A stretch of 64,000 nt of DNA from Streptomyces coffeae (GTDB taxonomy: Bacteria; Actinomycetota; Actinomycetes; Streptomycetales; Streptomycetaceae), in contig NZ_JAERRF010000005.1 of assembly GCF_016741875.1 (NCBI RefSeq), positions 124,001-188,000 on the forward strand, in the 5' to 3' direction. Within the stretch, counting starts at the first letter, position 1. Each line of letters opens with the position of its first letter. The position numbers and the translations under genes were made by a program. Below are positions 18,420 through 28,616 of this stretch, one piece after another. The notes beneath the pieces are model-generated. The model worked only from the letters and a program-made list of their open reading frames with translations. It ran no database searches and was not told where the DNA came from.

Positions 18420-19781
18420 GTGGTGGAGCGGACGGGCGGCCCCGGGGCGGCCGGTGACGCCGAGGGCGTCACCGAGGCGCTCGACCGCCCCCTGCCGGAA
18501 GGGGTGCGGCGGCGTGTCGTGGGGCTCGTCGCGGACGCCTTCGGTGGCCTGACGGTCACCGAATTGCCTCCCCAGCTCCGGCAGTACGCCCGTTTCACCC
18601 CGACCCGCCGCGCGAAGTTCGCGGGGAACGCGATGGCCGCCGCGGTGGAGAGCGACCCGGTCTTCCGGCAGCGGATCGCGGCACGGCTGCGCGAGACCCA
18701 GCCGGAGCTGTCGGAGGCCATCGAGGGCGGTTCGCCGCCCGCCGCGGCCGATCCGGTGGATGTCGCCGCGGTGGCGTACGTCCTGCGTCCGACCGGCTGG
18801 GTGAAGCTGGTCGACGCGGCCGGTGAGGAGGCGCAGCGGGCCTCGGCCGAGCGGGCCGGGGAGGAGGCCGAGCGGGAGCTCCAGCGGCTGCGCGAGGAGC
18901 TGGCGGAGGCCAGGGCCGCGGCGCGCAACGAGGCGGAGCGGGTGCGCGGGGAGCTGGAGGCGGCGCGCAAGGAGGGCGACGCGCTCCAGCGCAAGCTGCG
19001 CAGCGCGCAGAGCGATGTGAAGCGCGGTGCCGCGGCGCTGCGCAAGGCCGAGGCCGAGCTGGAGGCTGTACGGTCCGAGGCGGCGGCACGGCAGGCGACC
19101 GCGGACGGTGAGGCGCGGCGGCTGCGGGCCCGGCTCGCGGAGACCGAGTCGGCGCTGGAGGCGAGCCGCCGGGCGGTGCGCGAGGGCCGCAGCGTGGAGG
19201 ACATGCGGGTGCGGCTGCTGCTGGACACGGTGCTGGAGGCGGCGCAGGGCCTGCGGCGCGAACTGGCGCTGCCGCCCGCTTCGATGCGCCCCGCCGAGAC
19301 GGTGGACGCGGTGGAACCGGGCCGGATGACCCCGAAGGACATAGCGACCAGGGCGCTGTCCGAAACCGATCCGGCCCTGCTGGACCAGCTGCTCGCGCTG
19401 CCGCAGGCGCATTTGGTGGTGGATGGCTACAACGTCACCAAAACCGGCTATCCGACCATGCCGTTGGAGAAGCAGCGGCTGCGGCTGCTGGGCGGTCTCG
19501 CGGTGCTGGCGGCCCAGACCGGCGCGGAGATGACCTGTGTCTTCGACGGGGCGGAGCTGGCCGCTCCGGTGCTGCTGGCGCCACCGCGCGGGGTGCGGGT
19601 GCTGTTCAGCAAGCCGGGGGTGACGGCGGACGAGTTGATCCGGCAGCTGGTGCGGGCCGAACCGCCGGGGCGGCCGGTGGTCGTGGTGTCGACCGACCGC
19701 GAAGTGGCGGACGGGGTGGCACGCGCCGGTGCGCGTCCGGTGGCATCGGCTCTGTTGCTGAAGCGACTTACCCGGACCTGA
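18420..19781 (+). CDS. YacP-like NYN-domain (PIN-like) RNase protein
   Basis: 453 aa. Residues about 20-125 form an N-terminal helical domain, about 140-265 a long Arg/Glu/Ala-rich coiled coil, and about 330-450 a YacP-type NYN nuclease domain with acidic residues in LVVDGYNV, CVFDGAEL and VVSTDREVADG positioned as metal ligands. YacP/Rae1 proteins cleave mRNA on the ribosome in Firmicutes; the coiled-coil fused form is the usual Streptomyces version. GTG 18420 or 18423 can serve as start. Confidence 0.85.
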   Translation: MVERTGGPGAAGDAEGVTEALDRPLPEGVRRRVVGLVADAFGGLTVTELPPQLRQYARFTPTRRAKFAGNAMAAAVESDPVFRQRIAARLRETQPELSEAIEGGSPPAAADPVDVAAVAYVLRPTGWVKLVDAAGEEAQRASAERAGEEAERELQRLREELAEARAAARNEAERVRGELEAARKEGDALQRKLRSAQSDVKRGAAALRKAEAELEAVRSEAAARQATADGEARRLRARLAETESALEASRRAVREGRSVEDMRVRLLLDTVLEAAQGLRRELALPPASMRPAETVDAVEPGRMTPKDIATRALSETDPALLDQLLALPQAHLVVDGYNVTKTGYPTMPLEKQRLRLLGGLAVLAAQTGAEMTCVFDGAELAAPVLLAPPRGVRVLFSKPGVTADELIRQLVRAEPPGRPVVVVSTDREVADGVARAGARPVASALLLKRLTRT

Positions 19782-19960
19782 GCGACGTCAGATTATCAGC
19801 GCAGCGTCAATTGGCCGCTACTGCCCGTGTGATGTTTGTAAAAGATGTGCTCGGAGGGGCATTTTTTTGCCGTTGGGATTTGAACGGATCACGGCAGGGT
19901 CACTATCGTCACCTCGAACCTCCGCGCGGTTGATCATCCATCGGGGATGACAGCGGGGGT

Positions 19961-20030
19961 ACCGCCGAGTCCGCAAGCGCTTTTTGCGGAGCCGGGGTCT
20001 CGACCCCCCACCCACCCGGTAGGCGGCTGG
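19961..20030 (+). promoter_or_regulatory. ydaO-like (c-di-AMP) leader, reduced form
   Basis: Upstream of the NlpC/P60 gene the leader carries the hallmark ends of the ydaO aptamer: CCGCC-GAGTCCGC at 19962-19974, whose CCGCC pairs with GGCGG at 20022-20026 in CCCGGTAGGCGGC, a second stem TCCGC/GCGGA (19970-19974 with 19986-19990) and GGAGCCGGGGTC. A third stem, GGGGTC/GACCCC, follows. The central GGTGAATC and GTCAGCTAA blocks that I expect in Streptomyces ydaO elements are absent, so this is either a shortened or a decayed riboswitch. A TTGAAC-N17-CTATCG promoter-like pair lies at about 19880-19908. Confidence 0.5.
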
Positions 20031-20051
20031 AGGAAGAAGGAGCTCGCCTTC

Positions 20052-21077
20052 GTGGCGTCCCACCGTCGACCCAAGCAGCCGAGCCGCACTCGGGTGACCG
20101 TCCTCACCGCGACCGCCGCCGCGGCCGTCGCCCTCACCTCCCAGGCCGCCCAGGCTGCTCCCAAGCAGGACAAGAAGGACGTCAAGGAGCAGGTCGACAA
20201 GCTCTACGAAGAGGCGGAGCAGGCCACCGAGAAGTACAACGGGGCCAAGGAGAAGCAGAAGAAGCTGGAGAAGCAGGTCGGCGACCTCCAGGACAAGGTG
20301 GCACGCGGCCAGGAGGAGCTGAACAAGCTGCGCGACGGCCTCGGTTCGATGGCCACCGCCCAGTACCGCTCCGGCGGTATCGACCCCTCGGTGCAGCTGC
20401 TGCTCTCCTCCGACCCGGACACCTACCTCGACAAGGCGTCCACGCTCAGCCAGTTGAGCGGTAAGCAGGCCGAGGCGCTGCGCAAGATCGGTGACAAGCA
20501 GCGCTCCCTCAAGCAGCAGCGCGAGCAGGCGTCCACCAAGCTGACGGACCTGGCGGACACCCGTAAGGCGCTGGGCGAGAAGAAGTCGGAGATCCAGGGC
20601 AAGCTCTCCAAGGCCCAGAAGCTCCTCAACACCATCTCCGCCAAGGAGCGCGCCGCCCTCGCCGCCAAGGAGCGGGAGCGCGCCAACCGCTCCAGCGAGC
20701 GTGTGAACCTGGGCGATGACGTGCCCGACTCGCAGCGCGCCGCCGCCGCGCTGGCCGCCGCCAAGACCAAGATCGGCTCCCCGTATGTGTGGGGCGCGAC
20801 CGGTCCCTCCTCCTTCGACTGCTCCGGGCTCACCGGCTGGGCGTACCAGCAGGCCGGGGTGCAGCTGCCGCGTATCTCCCAGGACCAGGCCAACGCCGGT
20901 ACCCGGATCGGCCGCGGTGAGCTCAAGCCCGGCGACCTGGTGCTCTTCTACGGCGATCTGCACCACATAGGTCTGTACGCGGGCAACGGGCAGGTGCTGC
21001 ACGCCCCCAAGCCCGGCGCCAACGTCCGCTTCGAGGCGATGGACAACATGCCGTTCCAGTTCGGCGTGCGGATATGA
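20052..21077 (+). CDS. secreted NlpC/P60 peptidoglycan hydrolase with coiled coil
   Basis: 341 aa from GTG 20052 (GAAGGAG ten bases ahead). A Sec signal ends near QAAQA (about 35), then a long coiled coil (about 40-215) of the RipA/CwlO type, and an NlpC/P60 domain (about 230-341) with catalytic Cys257 in FDCSGL and His305 in HHIGLYAG. It should cleave the D-Glu to diamino-acid bond in wall peptides; the coiled coil probably provides autoinhibition or docking to FtsEX-like partners. It is followed by a paralogue at 21368, and both keep the position of mycobacterial Rv2190c. Confidence 0.92.
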   Translation: MASHRRPKQPSRTRVTVLTATAAAAVALTSQAAQAAPKQDKKDVKEQVDKLYEEAEQATEKYNGAKEKQKKLEKQVGDLQDKVARGQEELNKLRDGLGSMATAQYRSGGIDPSVQLLLSSDPDTYLDKASTLSQLSGKQAEALRKIGDKQRSLKQQREQASTKLTDLADTRKALGEKKSEIQGKLSKAQKLLNTISAKERAALAAKERERANRSSERVNLGDDVPDSQRAAAALAAAKTKIGSPYVWGATGPSSFDCSGLTGWAYQQAGVQLPRISQDQANAGTRIGRGELKPGDLVLFYGDLHHIGLYAGNGQVLHAPKPGANVRFEAMDNMPFQFGVRI

Positions 21078-21367
21078 GCCACTGAGCGGCTCTCCGCTCG
21101 GACACACCCTCCGGAACCAGGCGTCGAAACATCGGGAAAGCCGTCCGATCGGGCGAATCCCCACAACTTCCCCTGGCCCCCGCCCCGTCGGTGACCTGCG
21201 TCTCCGGCGGGGCGTCCGCGTCTGCGCACCCTTGCACCCCTTTCCGGGTTTTGACCCCGCGTAGCCACCCGGCTACTGTCTGCCCGCAGTTCGTTCCGGC
21301 AGGACGGAACCCACACTGCGGAACCCGACACAGCGGGGCCCCACACCGTGGAAGGAGTGCGGCTTTC

Positions 21368-22426
21368 ATGGCGTCATGTCACCGCGTCCCGAAGCCCGGC
21401 CTCGGCCGGGTTACCGTCTGGACCGCCGCCGCGGCGGCCGCCGCGGCCACCGCCGCCGCGCTGGGGGCCGGTTCCGCCGGAGCCGAACCGCACGACCCCG
21501 CCGACGGCCATCCCGCCGCCCGGCTGCTGAGCGACCGGACCGAGCGCCTCTACGCGGAGGCGGAGCGGGCCACCGAGCGCTACAACGCGGCCGAGGCCCG
21601 CACCGATACGCTGCGCCGCCAGGTGGACCGGATCCAGGACCGCGTCGCCCGCGGTCAGGAGCGGGTCAACCGGATGCGGGTGGCTCTCGGGGCGTTCGCG
21701 GGCGGGCAGTACCGCAGCGGCGGCGTCGACCCGGGCCTCGCGCTGATCCTCTCCGAGGAGCCCGCCGCCTACCTCGACAAGGCCACCACCCTCGAGCGCA
21801 TCGGCCACCGCCAGAGCGCCCAGCTGCGGGTCCTCCAGGAGGCCCAGCGCACCCTGCGCCAGCAGCGCGCCGCGGCCGCGGCGAAACTGGTGCGCCTGGA
21901 ACACAGCAGAAAGGCCGTGGCCCGCCACAAGCGGGATGTACGGCGCAAGTTGGCCATCGTCCGGCGGATGGTCAATGAACTGCCCCCGGACGAGCGCGCG
22001 GCGTACGAACGGGTCTCGCGCGACGGGCGCGCCGCCTACGGCGTCCCCGGTGCCCTCGCCGGATCGCTTCCGCCGTCCTCCCCACGGGCCGCGGCGGCGT
22101 TCGGCGCGGCCCGTGCCGCCCTCGGACTGCCGTACGCCTGGGGCCAGGCCGGGCCCACCGCCTTCGACTGCTCGGGGCTGACCCAGTGGGCCTACGCCCA
22201 CGCCGGAGTGGCCATCCCGCGCACCTCCCAGGCCCAGTCCGGGGCCGGACAGCAGGTGCCGCTGTCCCAGGCCCGCCCCGGTGATCTGGTCGTCTACCGC
22301 GCCGACGCCAGCCATGTGGCGATGTACGCGGGCAACGGCCAGGTGATCCACGCCCCCCACCCCGGGGCGCGGGTCCGCTACGACCCCGTCGGCATGATGC
22401 CGATCTCTTCCGTCACACGCGTCTGA
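21368..22426 (+). CDS. second NlpC/P60 peptidoglycan hydrolase
   Basis: 352 aa from ATG 21368, preceded by GGAAGGAG. It has the same plan as its neighbour: signal peptide ending near GSAGA, coiled coil (about 55-220) and NlpC/P60 domain with Cys268 in FDCSGL and His316 in SHVAMYAG. Extended identity such as AEAERATERYN and YLDKATTLE with the upstream protein indicates a tandem duplication. The basic residues are mostly Arg here and mostly Lys upstream, so the copies have drifted. The 290-bp leader shows no ydaO-like features. Confidence 0.92.
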   Translation: MASCHRVPKPGLGRVTVWTAAAAAAAATAAALGAGSAGAEPHDPADGHPAARLLSDRTERLYAEAERATERYNAAEARTDTLRRQVDRIQDRVARGQERVNRMRVALGAFAGGQYRSGGVDPGLALILSEEPAAYLDKATTLERIGHRQSAQLRVLQEAQRTLRQQRAAAAAKLVRLEHSRKAVARHKRDVRRKLAIVRRMVNELPPDERAAYERVSRDGRAAYGVPGALAGSLPPSSPRAAAAFGAARAALGLPYAWGQAGPTAFDCSGLTQWAYAHAGVAIPRTSQAQSGAGQQVPLSQARPGDLVVYRADASHVAMYAGNGQVIHAPHPGARVRYDPVGMMPISSVTRV

Positions 22427-22458
22427 ACCCGGCCGCGCGGGCTCGTACGATCTATGGC

Positions 22459-23736
22459 GTGGCGGGTCGGTGGAGGTCGGGTGGATGGCGGGCGCTGCTG
22501 TGCCTGCCGCTGGTGTGGGTACTGCCGGTGGCGGCGCTGACCGGATGCGGTCCGGTGACCGGCTCCGACGACCCCCTGGGTCGGGACGCCCGGTCCGTGC
22601 AGCACATGCTCGACCGGCGGGCCGAGGCGGTCCGTCAGCGGGACGCTGCCGCCTTCCTGGCCACCGTGGACCGCGGTTCCCGGCGCTACCGGGACGAGCA
22701 GCGCCGGGTGTTCCGGCGGATGGCCGCCGTACCGCTGCGCTCCTGGAGCTACCGGCTGGTGCGCACCGGCGGCTTCCAACCCGCGCTGGGCAGCGGCCGC
22801 CGCCTGGCCGCACAGGTCGAACTCCGCTACCGGCTGGAGGGATACGACACCGCGCCGGTGATCTCCGCCCAGCACCTGACGCTGGCGCAGCGCGGCGGCA
22901 GTTGGTACGTCGCCTCCGACGACGGTGTGGTCGACGGCAAGCACTCCGGGGAGCAGCTGTGGGACGACGGCCGGGTGGAGGTGGTGCGCGGTGCGCACAG
23001 CCTCGTGCTCGGCGTCGGCCACAAGCGGCGGCTGCTGCGCGAAGTGGCCGACGCCGCGGACCGCGCGGTGCCCGCGCTCAGCAGGGTGTGGCCCGGTGTC
23101 TGGGCCGGGCGGGTCGTGGTCGAGGTCCCCGCCGATCTGGACCGGATGGCCGCGTTGCTGGGCGCCTCCCCGAACGGCTACCGCGGAATCGCGGCCGTCA
23201 CCACGGGGGAGGTCGGCGGGAACGCCGGCAGCCCCTCGGCCGCCGACCGCGTGATCGTCAACCCCGAGGCGTACCAGGTCCTCGGCGACTTCGGCCACCA
23301 GGTCGTGATCACCCATGAGACGGCCCATGTGGCCACCCGCTCCGCCACCACCGCCGCCACCCCGCTGTGGCTCTCGGAGGGGTTCGCCGACTGGGTCGGC
23401 TATCGCACCCCCGGCCGCACCCCGAGCCAAGTCGCCCCGGAGCTGGCCGACTCCGTGGCCTCCGGCCATCTGCCGCGCGCCCTTCCGCGTGACGACGACT
23501 TCCGCTTCGGCAGCGATCCGGACCGGCTTTCCCGGGCATACGAGCAGGGCTGGCTGGCCTGCCGGCTCATCGCCGACCGGTGGGGCGCGCGGAAGCTGGT
23601 GGAGTTCTACCGCGCGGTCGGCGAGGCGCCCCGGCGCTCCGGGGCGGTGGAGTCGGCGCTGCGCCGGGTGCTGGACGTGAATCCGGAGGAGTTCACGGAC
23701 GCATGGCGCAGGTACATGGCGGTGGAGCTGGAGTAG
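22459..23736 (+). CDS. lipoprotein with HExxH-like metallopeptidase domain
   Basis: 425 aa, GTG start. The signal peptide ends in the lipobox ALTGC (Cys about 30). Residues about 45-160 resemble an NTF2-like/SnoaL-type region with conserved Trp; residues about 190-420 form a gluzincin-like domain with His286-Glu-Thr-Ala-His290 and a downstream Glu in WLSEGFADWV, the arrangement of the peptidase MA/M1-like clan. Probably an extracellular membrane-anchored protease acting on wall or surface proteins. The position between the NlpC proteins and pimB corresponds to Rv2189c, which I cannot confirm as homologous. Confidence 0.8.
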   Translation: MAGRWRSGGWRALLCLPLVWVLPVAALTGCGPVTGSDDPLGRDARSVQHMLDRRAEAVRQRDAAAFLATVDRGSRRYRDEQRRVFRRMAAVPLRSWSYRLVRTGGFQPALGSGRRLAAQVELRYRLEGYDTAPVISAQHLTLAQRGGSWYVASDDGVVDGKHSGEQLWDDGRVEVVRGAHSLVLGVGHKRRLLREVADAADRAVPALSRVWPGVWAGRVVVEVPADLDRMAALLGASPNGYRGIAAVTTGEVGGNAGSPSAADRVIVNPEAYQVLGDFGHQVVITHETAHVATRSATTAATPLWLSEGFADWVGYRTPGRTPSQVAPELADSVASGHLPRALPRDDDFRFGSDPDRLSRAYEQGWLACRLIADRWGARKLVEFYRAVGEAPRRSGAVESALRRVLDVNPEEFTDAWRRYMAVELE

Positions 23737-23859
23737 ACGGGGCGGGAGCGGCACGAGGATGGCGCGGCGCCGGGGAGCGGCAGCCCTCGACGGCGGCCGG
23801 CGCCGCTGCCCCGCCCCGGGCCCGCGAGCCGTCGCCACAACCCGGTACTGTCGGCGGCG

Positions 23860-25002
23860 ATGGACAAGACCCTGCTCGTGACCAACGACTTTCCGCCCCG
23901 CCCCGGCGGCATCCAGGCGTTCCTGCACAACATCGCGCTGTGCCTGGACCCGGAGCGGATCGTCGTCTACGCCTCCACCTGGAAGCGCGGCCAGGAGGGC
24001 GTCGAGGCCACTGCCCGCTTCGACGCCGAGCAGCCGTACCGCGTGGTCCGTGACCGTACGACGATGCTGCTGCCCACTCCGCGGGTCACCCGCCGCGCCA
24101 CCGCGCTGCTGCGGGAACACGGCTGCACCTCGGTGTGGTTCGGCGCCGCCGCGCCGCTGGGTCTGATGGCCCCGGCGCTGCGCAAGGCCGGGGCGCGGCG
24201 GCTGGTGGGAACGACCCACGGACATGAGGCAGCCTGGGCGCAGCTGCCCGCCTCCCGCACCCTGCTGCGGCGGATCGGCGAGGGCACCGACACCCTGACC
24301 TACCTCGGCGAGTACACCCGCTCCCGGATCGCCGCGGCGGTCGGCCCCGAGCCCGCGTCCCGGATGGTCCAGCTGCCGCCCGGGGTGGACGAGAAGATCT
24401 TCCACCCGGGGTCGGGCGGGGACGAGATCCGAGCCCGGCTGGGCCTGGCCGACCGGCCCGTGGTGGTGTGTGTCTCCCGGCTGGTACCGCGCAAGGGGCA
24501 GGACACGCTGATCGAGGCGATGCCGTCGATCCTGCGGCGGGTGCCGGACGCGGTGCTGCTCATCGTGGGCGGCGGCCCGTACGAGAAGGATCTGCGCCGG
24601 CTGGCGGAGACCACCGGGGCGGCGGACTCGGTGCGCTTCACCGGCGCCGTGCCCTGGGAGGAACTGCCCGCCCACTACGGCGCGGGCGATGTGTTTGCCA
24701 TGCCCTGCCGCACCCGCCGCGGCGGGCTGGACGTGGAAGGGCTCGGCATCGTCTACCTGGAGGCGTCCGCGACCGGACTCCCGGTGGTCGCCGGGGACTC
24801 CGGCGGCGCGCCGGACGCGGTGCTGGACGGGGAGACCGGCTGGGTGGTCCCCGGCGGCTCCGCCCAGGCGTGCGCGGAGCGGATCGTGGTCCTGCTGGAG
24901 GACCCGGAGCTGCGGCGCCGTATGGGGGAGCGGGGCCGGGAGTGGGTCGAGGAGCGCTGGCGCTGGGATCTGCTGGCCGAGCGGCTGACGTCACTGCTGT
25001 GA
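23860..25002 (+). CDS. pimB: GT4 mannosyltransferase, PimB-like
   Basis: 380 aa, ATG start. A GT-B glycosyltransferase: N-terminal loop TNDFPPRPGGIQAF, acceptor region THGHEAAWAQLP, C-terminal donor site with SRLVPRKGQDTLIEA and the E-x7-E motif in EGLGIVYLEASATGLPVV. Block identities and position match M. tuberculosis PimB' (Rv2188c), which adds the second mannose to phosphatidylinositol monomannoside on the cytoplasmic side. It converges on the FadD15-like gene, separated by a bidirectional hairpin. Confidence 0.88.
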   Translation: MDKTLLVTNDFPPRPGGIQAFLHNIALCLDPERIVVYASTWKRGQEGVEATARFDAEQPYRVVRDRTTMLLPTPRVTRRATALLREHGCTSVWFGAAAPLGLMAPALRKAGARRLVGTTHGHEAAWAQLPASRTLLRRIGEGTDTLTYLGEYTRSRIAAAVGPEPASRMVQLPPGVDEKIFHPGSGGDEIRARLGLADRPVVVCVSRLVPRKGQDTLIEAMPSILRRVPDAVLLIVGGGPYEKDLRRLAETTGAADSVRFTGAVPWEELPAHYGAGDVFAMPCRTRRGGLDVEGLGIVYLEASATGLPVVAGDSGGAPDAVLDGETGWVVPGGSAQACAERIVVLLEDPELRRRMGERGREWVEERWRWDLLAERLTSLL

Positions 25003-25039
25003 GGCGCTGAGCCCACCGGGCCGGTGGTCTGCTCCGAAC

Positions 25040-25083
25040 TGTTCTCACGGCCGCCCCGCGGCCCGCGGACGGCCGTGAGAACA
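25040..25083. terminator. bidirectional hairpin between pimB and fadD15
   Basis: Fourteen-base perfect arms, 25040-25053 and 25070-25083, around a GC-rich 16-base loop, between two convergent stops. It can serve both genes. Confidence 0.75.
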
Positions 25084-25099
25084 CAGCGCACGTGGGGCC

Positions 25100-26896
<1,797 letters not shown>

Positions 26897-27152
26897 GACT
26901 GCTGCTCCTCGTGGGGCGCCGGACCCGCTACAGGGCATGGGGGGTGTGGTTGGACGGCCCGGACGTTACCCATCGGTACTGGCTCCGGGATAGGGGTTTC
27001 TGCCCAGATGTTTTATGCGTCACACACCGCCTTCATCCTGTCCGCAGACTAGTCGACCGGACCGACGACTGGTAAGTAACCGCAGGTAGACGCGGGGCTG
27101 CGGCGACAGAACACCTTACGGCCCGGTGGCCGCAGGTCTTAGGGTGACACGC

Positions 27153-27917
27153 ATGCGAGTCCACGTGGTGAGCGACGTGCACGGCAACAGCGAGGACCTG
27201 GGGAAGGCCGGTGACGGAGCGGACGCCCTGATCTGCCTCGGTGACCTCGTCCTCTTCCTCGACTACGCGGATCACTCCCGCGGGATCTTCCCCGATCTGT
27301 TCGGCGTCGAGAACGCCGACCGCATTGTCGAACTGCGCACCGCCCGCCGCTTCGAGGAGGCACGGGAGTTCGGCAACCGGCTGTGGGAGGGCCTCGACCG
27401 CCGCGCCGCGATCGAGTCCGCCGTCCGCCGCCAGTACGCCGAGCTGTTCGCCGCGTTCCCCACCCCGACGTACGCCACCTACGGCAATGTCGACATACCG
27501 TCTCTGTGGTCGGAGTACGCCCGCCCCGGGCTCACCGTCCTCGACGGTGAGCGCGTGCGGATCGGCGGACTGGTCTTCGGCTTTGTCGGCGGTGGTCTGC
27601 GCAGTCCGATGCGCACGCCGTACGAGATCGACGACGAGACCTACGCCGCCAAGATCGTGGCCCTTGGCGACGGGGTGGACGTGCTGTGCACCCATATCCC
27701 GCCGGACGTTCCCGAGCTCTGCTACGACACCGTGGCCCGCCGCTTCGAGCGGGGAAGTTCCGCCCTGCTCGAGGCGATTCACGAGGTCCGCCCCAGGTAC
27801 GCCCTCTTCGGCCATGTCCATCAGCCGCTCGCTCGCCGGATGCGGATCGGCGCCACCGAGTGCGTCAACGTCGGACACTTCGCCTCCTCGGGCACCCCCT
27901 GGGCCCTGGAGTGGTGA
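27153..27917 (+). CDS. calcineurin-like metallophosphoesterase
   Basis: 254 aa from ATG 27153 (GTG 27144 possible). The dimetal motifs appear in order: DVHGN, GDLV, GNVD (in place of GNHE), an isolated His in CTHIPP and GHVH near the C-terminus. Substrate unknown; members include phosphodiesterases and protein phosphatases. It is transcribed away from fadD15 and is followed by an SRPBCC gene 66 bp downstream. Confidence 0.85.
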   Translation: MRVHVVSDVHGNSEDLGKAGDGADALICLGDLVLFLDYADHSRGIFPDLFGVENADRIVELRTARRFEEAREFGNRLWEGLDRRAAIESAVRRQYAELFAAFPTPTYATYGNVDIPSLWSEYARPGLTVLDGERVRIGGLVFGFVGGGLRSPMRTPYEIDDETYAAKIVALGDGVDVLCTHIPPDVPELCYDTVARRFERGSSALLEAIHEVRPRYALFGHVHQPLARRMRIGATECVNVGHFASSGTPWALEW

Positions 27918-27983
27918 GCCGCGCGCGGTAGCCTTCACCGGCAGACACCCCATGCGGCGGACCGGTACGGAGGAGCCACGGCG

Positions 27984-28424
27984 ATGGCGGAACACACCAG
28001 CTCGAGCATCACGATCGATGCGGCACCGGCCGACGTGATGGAGGTGATCGCCGACTTCGACCGTTACCCCGAGTGGTCCGGAGAGGTGAAGGAGGCCGAC
28101 ATCCTCACCAAGGACGACCGCGGCCGCGCCGAGCAGGTGCGGATGGTGCTCGACGCCGGGGCGATCAAGGACGACTACACCCTCGCCTACACCTGGACCG
28201 GTGCCGACGAGGTGAGCTGGTCCCTGGTCAAGTCCCAGATGCTGCGCACCCTCGACGGTTCCTACCGGCTCGCCCCGGTCGACGGCGGCAAGCGCACCGA
28301 GGTGACGTACCAGCTGACCGTGGATGTCAAGATCCCCATGCTCGGCATGATCAAGCGCAAGGCCGAGAAGGTCATCATCGACCGCGCCCTGGCGGGCCTG
28401 AAGAAGCGCGTCGAGAACGTCTGA
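27984..28424 (+). CDS. SRPBCC (START-like) lipid/ligand-binding protein
   Basis: 146 aa, ATG with GGAGGAGCC upstream. The START/polyketide-cyclase fold is recognisable from VMEVIADFDRYPEWSGEVKEA and the C-terminal helix AEKVIIDRALAGLKKRVE. No catalytic residues can be claimed; the fold binds hydrophobic ligands. It corresponds in position and family to Rv2185c and precedes the ArsA-like ATPase as in mycobacteria, so the two may act together. Confidence 0.88.
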   Translation: MAEHTSSSITIDAAPADVMEVIADFDRYPEWSGEVKEADILTKDDRGRAEQVRMVLDAGAIKDDYTLAYTWTGADEVSWSLVKSQMLRTLDGSYRLAPVDGGKRTEVTYQLTVDVKIPMLGMIKRKAEKVIIDRALAGLKKRVENV

Positions 28425-28616
28425 CACCGGCCGGGGCATCTCGCATGCCCTGAGCCGGTGGCGGCGAGGGCGGGACGCGGCACCGGATGACCGGGCCCGC
28501 CCCGGCCGCCGGGGTACGCTCCGGCCGGGGCCGTCCTGGCGGCCACGGTGGTGCGACCCGCGCACCCCGCACCCTCGCCCACGCACCCCGCATCACCCCG
28601 CCCGGAGGCTTCTTTC

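Noticed and set aside
21191..21367. 59-residue N-terminal extension of the second NlpC/P60 protein
   Set aside because: GGAAGGAG before ATG 21368 and a normal signal peptide from there favour the shorter form.
22378..24675. 765-residue frame antisense to the lipoprotein and pimB genes
   Set aside because: Overlaps two genes with clear motifs and shows Arg/Pro/Gly/His repeats of chance composition.
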